A stretch of 64,000 bases of DNA from Alcanivoracaceae bacterium (GTDB lineage Bacteria; Pseudomonadota; Gammaproteobacteria; Pseudomonadales; Alcanivoracaceae). Positions 61,226 through 64,000 of the stretch are shown here, in pieces. The notes under the pieces were generated by a model. That model saw nothing but the letters and a program-made list of their open reading frames with translations, was not told the DNA's origin and ran no database searches. Each line of letters begins with the position of its first letter. Positions within the stretch are counted from its first letter, which is position 1. The translations under genes were made by a program, and so were the position numbers. The DNA lies in the NCBI GenBank assembly GCA_023146255.1, contig JAGLCJ010000002.1:8281-72280 (forward strand), in the 5' to 3' direction.

Positions 61226-62534
61226 TGGCAGCAAGAGTGCTGGTATCGGAGTACAGGGCAAGCTGGTTGCGCAGCTTGTTCACATGGACCAGAAAGGCCT
61301 TGCGTTCTCCCTCGGGAATTCCCTGTGCCTTGGGAAGCTGCACGGTCAGTGGATCCCGGTGCACGCCATTGACGAGAAATTCGTAATGCAAGTGTGGGCC
61401 GCTGGCCAGGCCGGTCATGCCGACGTAACCGATGGTCTGCCCCTGCTTGACCCGGGAGCCAGAACGAATGCCGCGGGCAAAATTACGCATGTGTGCGTAG
61501 AGCGTGCTGTAAGCCTGACCATGGCGAATGATCACGACATTGCCATAACCACCTTTCTTGCCGACAAACTCCACCCGCCCGTCTCCAGCCGCACGGATGG
61601 GGGTTCCGGTTGGGGCTGCATAGTCAACGCCGCGGTGGGCGCGAATGGTATTCAGCACCGGATGGCGGCGATTGGGGTTGAAGCGCGAGCTGACTCGGGC
61701 GAACTCCACCGGGGTGCGGATAAATTCGCGGCGCATGGAGTTGCCAAGTGCATCAAGATACTCAACACGACCCTCTGATGTCTCAAAGCGGAATGCGGCA
61801 ACTTTTCTGTCCCGGTTCCAGAATTCCGCCATCAGAATGTTGCCGTCACCAACCTTTTCGCCATCGAGTAACAGCTCTTCATAAAGTAGGCGGAAATGAT
61901 CGCCGCGCCGAATGTCGAGAATGAAATCGATATCCCAGGCAAAGATATTGGCCAACTGCATAATCAGGTTGTCGGTCATGCCTGCTTGCTGGCCGGCGAG
62001 AAACAGAGAGTCTTCAATGACGGCTTCGGCGTAACTGAGCTGGCGCTCGTAATCCCGTTTCACATGCTCGCCATGCCAGCGGGCACCGTCAAATTGGCCG
62101 CGCAGCATCTCTACCCGGCTGATCTGGTGCTCAATGCCCTGCAGGCTGCCGCGCTCATCAATGTCGAGTCGCAACAGATCACCGACGCGCAGGTTAGCCA
62201 GTTGCTTCAATAGTGGGTCGGAGCTGACCAGTGCATGGATCTCAGTTGCGGGGATGCCATTGTCGCGCAGCAGCTTGCCGAGTGTATCGCCGCTACGCAC
62301 GTTGATCTCGCGCCAGCTCCGGGTCGTTTCGGGATTGCTATCGGCAACATCAATACTATCCTCCAGCTCCGGGAGGGTCAGTTCCATGGACTCCAGGTGG
62401 CTGGGCACAGACGAGCCCGTCTCCGGGAGCAGAATGGCAGCGCCCAATAGCACGGCGAGACTCAGGCTGGCCGCAATATGAACCCGGGGGAAGCGGGTCA
62501 GAAAAAACATTATTAAAGACAGTGGCTTAGTCAT
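61212..62534 (-). CDS. mepM: M23-family murein endopeptidase
   Basis: 440 residues. N-terminal signal anchor (IAASLSLAVLLGAAILL), an OapA/LysM-like segment (NVRSGDTLGKLLRDNGI), a linker domain, and the zinc peptidase with HRGVDYAAPTGTPI and HLHYEF. Cuts peptidoglycan cross-links for wall growth; the anmK gene that follows recycles fragments. Divergent from tyrS. Confidence 0.93.
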   Translation of the reverse strand: MTKPLSLIMFFLTRFPRVHIAASLSLAVLLGAAILLPETGSSVPSHLESMELTLPELEDSIDVADSNPETTRSWREINVRSGDTLGKLLRDNGIPATEIHALVSSDPLLKQLANLRVGDLLRLDIDERGSLQGIEHQISRVEMLRGQFDGARWHGEHVKRDYERQLSYAEAVIEDSLFLAGQQAGMTDNLIMQLANIFAWDIDFILDIRRGDHFRLLYEELLLDGEKVGDGNILMAEFWNRDRKVAAFRFETSEGRVEYLDALGNSMRREFIRTPVEFARVSSRFNPNRRHPVLNTIRAHRGVDYAAPTGTPIRAAGDGRVEFVGKKGGYGNVVIIRHGQAYSTLYAHMRNFARGIRSGSRVKQGQTIGYVGMTGLASGPHLHYEFLVNGVHRDPLTVQLPKAQGIPEGERKAFLVHVNKLRNQLALYSDTSTLAANETP

Positions 62535-62688
62535 GATCCTGCAGAGATTGCCGAATTATTCAAGGTAACTGACCGGAATATATAGGATGAAAGCACACTT
62601 CGGCCAACTTTGCGGCCTTCTGTGCGGCGGTGCAGATGTTACAATCGGCAACTTTTCCGACCCTACTCAACAGCTGACGGGAGTATAC

Positions 62689-63891
62689 ATGGCCAGGCTG
62701 GAAGATGCGCTCGCCCTGATCCGGCGTGGCACCGCGGAAATCATTCAGGAAGAAGACCTGATCCGCAAACTGGAGAGCGGCCGGCCGCTACGTATAAAGG
62801 CAGGCTTTGACCCCACGGCGCCCGACCTTCATCTGGGTCACACCGTACTGATTAACAAGCTGCGCCAGTTTCAGGAGCTTGGTCATGAGGTGATGTTCCT
62901 GATCGGCGACTTCACCGGCATGATCGGCGACCCGACAGGAAAGAGCGCGACCCGCCCTCCGCTGACCCGGGATGACGTGCTGGCCAATGCTGCCACCTAT
63001 CAGGAGCAGGTCTTCAAGATTCTGGATCCGGCCCGGACGCGGGTGGTATTTAACTCTGAATGGATGGATAAACTGGGCGCGTCCGACATGATCCGTCTGG
63101 CCGGCCAGTACACCGTGGCCCGGATGCTGGAGCGGGACGACTTCAGCAAGCGTTTTCGCGGAGAGCAGCCCATTGCCATCCACGAGTTTCTCTATCCTCT
63201 TGTGCAGGGCTATGACTCGGTGGCCCTGCAGGCGGATATCGAGCTTGGCGGCACTGACCAGAAGTTCAACCTGCTGATGGGGCGCACCCTGCAGAAGCAT
63301 TACGGCCAGGAGCCGCAGGTCTGTCTCACCATGCCGATCCTTGAGGGGCTGGACGGGGTGCAGAAGATGTCCAAGTCGCTGGGTAACTATATCGGCGTCA
63401 GTGACCAGCCGGGGGAGATGTACAGAAAGCTGGTGTCAATGCCCGACCAGTTGGTCTGGCGCTACTTCGAGCTGCTCAGCGCCCGGCCCATGACCGAAAT
63501 CAATGAATGGCGCCGGCAGGCGGAGCAGACTGGTGATCCGCGCGAGGCCAAGCGTCTGTTAGCAGTGGAGATGGTGACCCGGTTCCATGGTTTGGACGCT
63601 GCGGAGCAGGCGCCGAATGCGGCGGGTAACCAGATCGCACTCGGGGAGATTCCGGATCGGGTCCCGGAGGTGGAGGTGGTGCTGGAGGCCGGGGTGGAGG
63701 ATCTGCCGGTGGCGGCAGTGCTGCGTCTGGCCGGGCTGGTCAAGAACAGCGCGGCGGCTCGAGACCTGCTTGAGCGCGGCGCGGTGTATGTGGATGGCAA
63801 GCAATGCGCGCCGGACCTGCGCCTCTCCCGGGGTCAGAGCCCGGTGCTGCAGGCGGGTAAGAAACAGATTGCCAGGGTGCGTCTGGGTTAG
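62689..63891 (+). CDS. tyrS: Tyrosyl-tRNA synthetase
   Basis: 400 residues of the TyrRS-alpha-like long-spacing type. HIGH motif in DLHLGHTVLINKL (about residue 45), GDFTGMIGDPTGKS, LGGTDQKFNLLMGR, KMSKSLGN (about 228) and an S4-like RNA-binding tail. ACGGGAG precedes ATG 62689; the 34-codon upstream extension has no family match. Followed by the rRNA promoter region, as in Pseudomonas. Confidence 0.96.
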   Translation: MARLEDALALIRRGTAEIIQEEDLIRKLESGRPLRIKAGFDPTAPDLHLGHTVLINKLRQFQELGHEVMFLIGDFTGMIGDPTGKSATRPPLTRDDVLANAATYQEQVFKILDPARTRVVFNSEWMDKLGASDMIRLAGQYTVARMLERDDFSKRFRGEQPIAIHEFLYPLVQGYDSVALQADIELGGTDQKFNLLMGRTLQKHYGQEPQVCLTMPILEGLDGVQKMSKSLGNYIGVSDQPGEMYRKLVSMPDQLVWRYFELLSARPMTEINEWRRQAEQTGDPREAKRLLAVEMVTRFHGLDAAEQAPNAAGNQIALGEIPDRVPEVEVVLEAGVEDLPVAAVLRLAGLVKNSAAARDLLERGAVYVDGKQCAPDLRLSRGQSPVLQAGKKQIARVRLG

Positions 63892-63900
63892 CCTGATCTA

Positions 63901-63951
63901 ATGAAAAAGTTTTCAAAAAACGTTTGACAGAGAGAGTCGTCTGAGTAGAAT
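63901..63951 (+). promoter_or_regulatory. rRNA operon promoter with A-rich UP element
   Basis: A-tracts at 63901-63921 precede TTGACA (63924-63929), a 16-base spacer and TAGAAT (63946-63951), then a GC-rich discriminator GGCGCC. Strong growth-rate-type rrn promoter. Confidence 0.85.
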
Positions 63952-63965
63952 GGCGCCTCTCTCGA

Positions 63966-63994
63966 CGGGGGTGACCCCGCAGCTCTTTAACAAT
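63966..63994 (+). promoter_or_regulatory. rRNA leader hairpin and boxA antitermination site
   Basis: A CGGGG-GTGA-CCCCG hairpin (63966-63979) is followed by GCTCTTTAACAAT (63982-63994), the rrn boxA-type sequence. The 16S gene itself is beyond the window. Confidence 0.8.
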
Positions 63995-64000
63995 CAGGCA

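Overview
This 64 kb window is chromosomal DNA from a gammaproteobacterium with Pseudomonas-like gene order. Two blocks support this: sfsA / aminotransferase / dksA / gluQ / cbrX-cbrA-cbrB / crcZ / pcnB-folK-panB-panC / acs, and argC / DUF6776 / bactofilin / erpA ... anmK / mepM / tyrS followed by an rRNA operon leader. The monomeric NADP-isocitrate dehydrogenase, secreted lipase, Baeyer-Villiger-type monooxygenase and many two-component genes would suit a marine or lipid/hydrocarbon-using member of the Pseudomonadales/Oceanospirillales (Alcanivoracaceae-like is my guess; low confidence). I saw no tRNA, insertion sequence, prophage or CRISPR array. Nearly all DNA is coding.

Layout. 0-4.5 kb: 3' part of pnp with its terminator, then monomeric icd. 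4.5-11.8 kb is an accessory stretch. A TetR regulator stands divergent from a large secreted LamG/CxxCH protein, with two identical-core palindromic operators between them. A secreted lipase-like hydrolase and an unknown anchored beta-rich protein follow, divergent from an AraC regulator. 11.8-18.6 kb: acs, then a minus-strand operon pcnB-folK-deoxynucleoside kinase-panB-panC-panD ending in a strong terminator. 18.6-19.15 kb is non-coding and carries a CrcZ-like small RNA with repeated A-rich CA motifs and its own terminator, plus a long inverted repeat. 19.15-23.6 kb: cbrX-cbrA-cbrB. 23.6-27.8 kb: gluQ, a dksA with a very long Lys/Ala/Pro tail, an aminotransferase and sfsA.

27.8-34.6 kb: a three-gene signalling operon (Hpt-REC-REC with degenerate GGDEF and EAL, a GAF-PAS histidine kinase, a lone receiver), then srkA, a Rieske protein and a PfkB sugar/nucleoside kinase. 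34.7-43.4 kb: mrcB with its probable lipoprotein activator lpoP, a fusion of a methyltransferase-like domain to a type II/IV secretion ATPase whose 3' end is frameshifted, an orphan MoxR-type ATPase, an amidase and a bile-acid/sodium-symporter family transporter. 43.5-52.1 kb: a Cys-rich small protein, egtB-egtD (ergothioneine), thiD-thiE-hemL, hemJ, argC, a DUF6776 protein, bactofilin and erpA.

52.2-60.1 kb looks like inserted accessory genes between erpA and anmK: a class I HMG-CoA reductase, a PhoD-like phosphatase, rsuA, exported msrB and msrA, a PAP2 phosphatase, and a flavin monooxygenase divergent from an AraC regulator. 60.1-64 kb: anmK, mepM, tyrS and the promoter/boxA leader of an rRNA operon.

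The most interesting points are a CbrB that has lost the GAFTGA loop needed to engage sigma-54 although it sits beside a CrcZ-like RNA, the methyltransferase-like/secretion ATPase fusion with a broken 3' end, the class I HMG-CoA reductase, the twin-operator TetR/LamG-CxxCH locus, and the 30-bp-arm inverted repeat.
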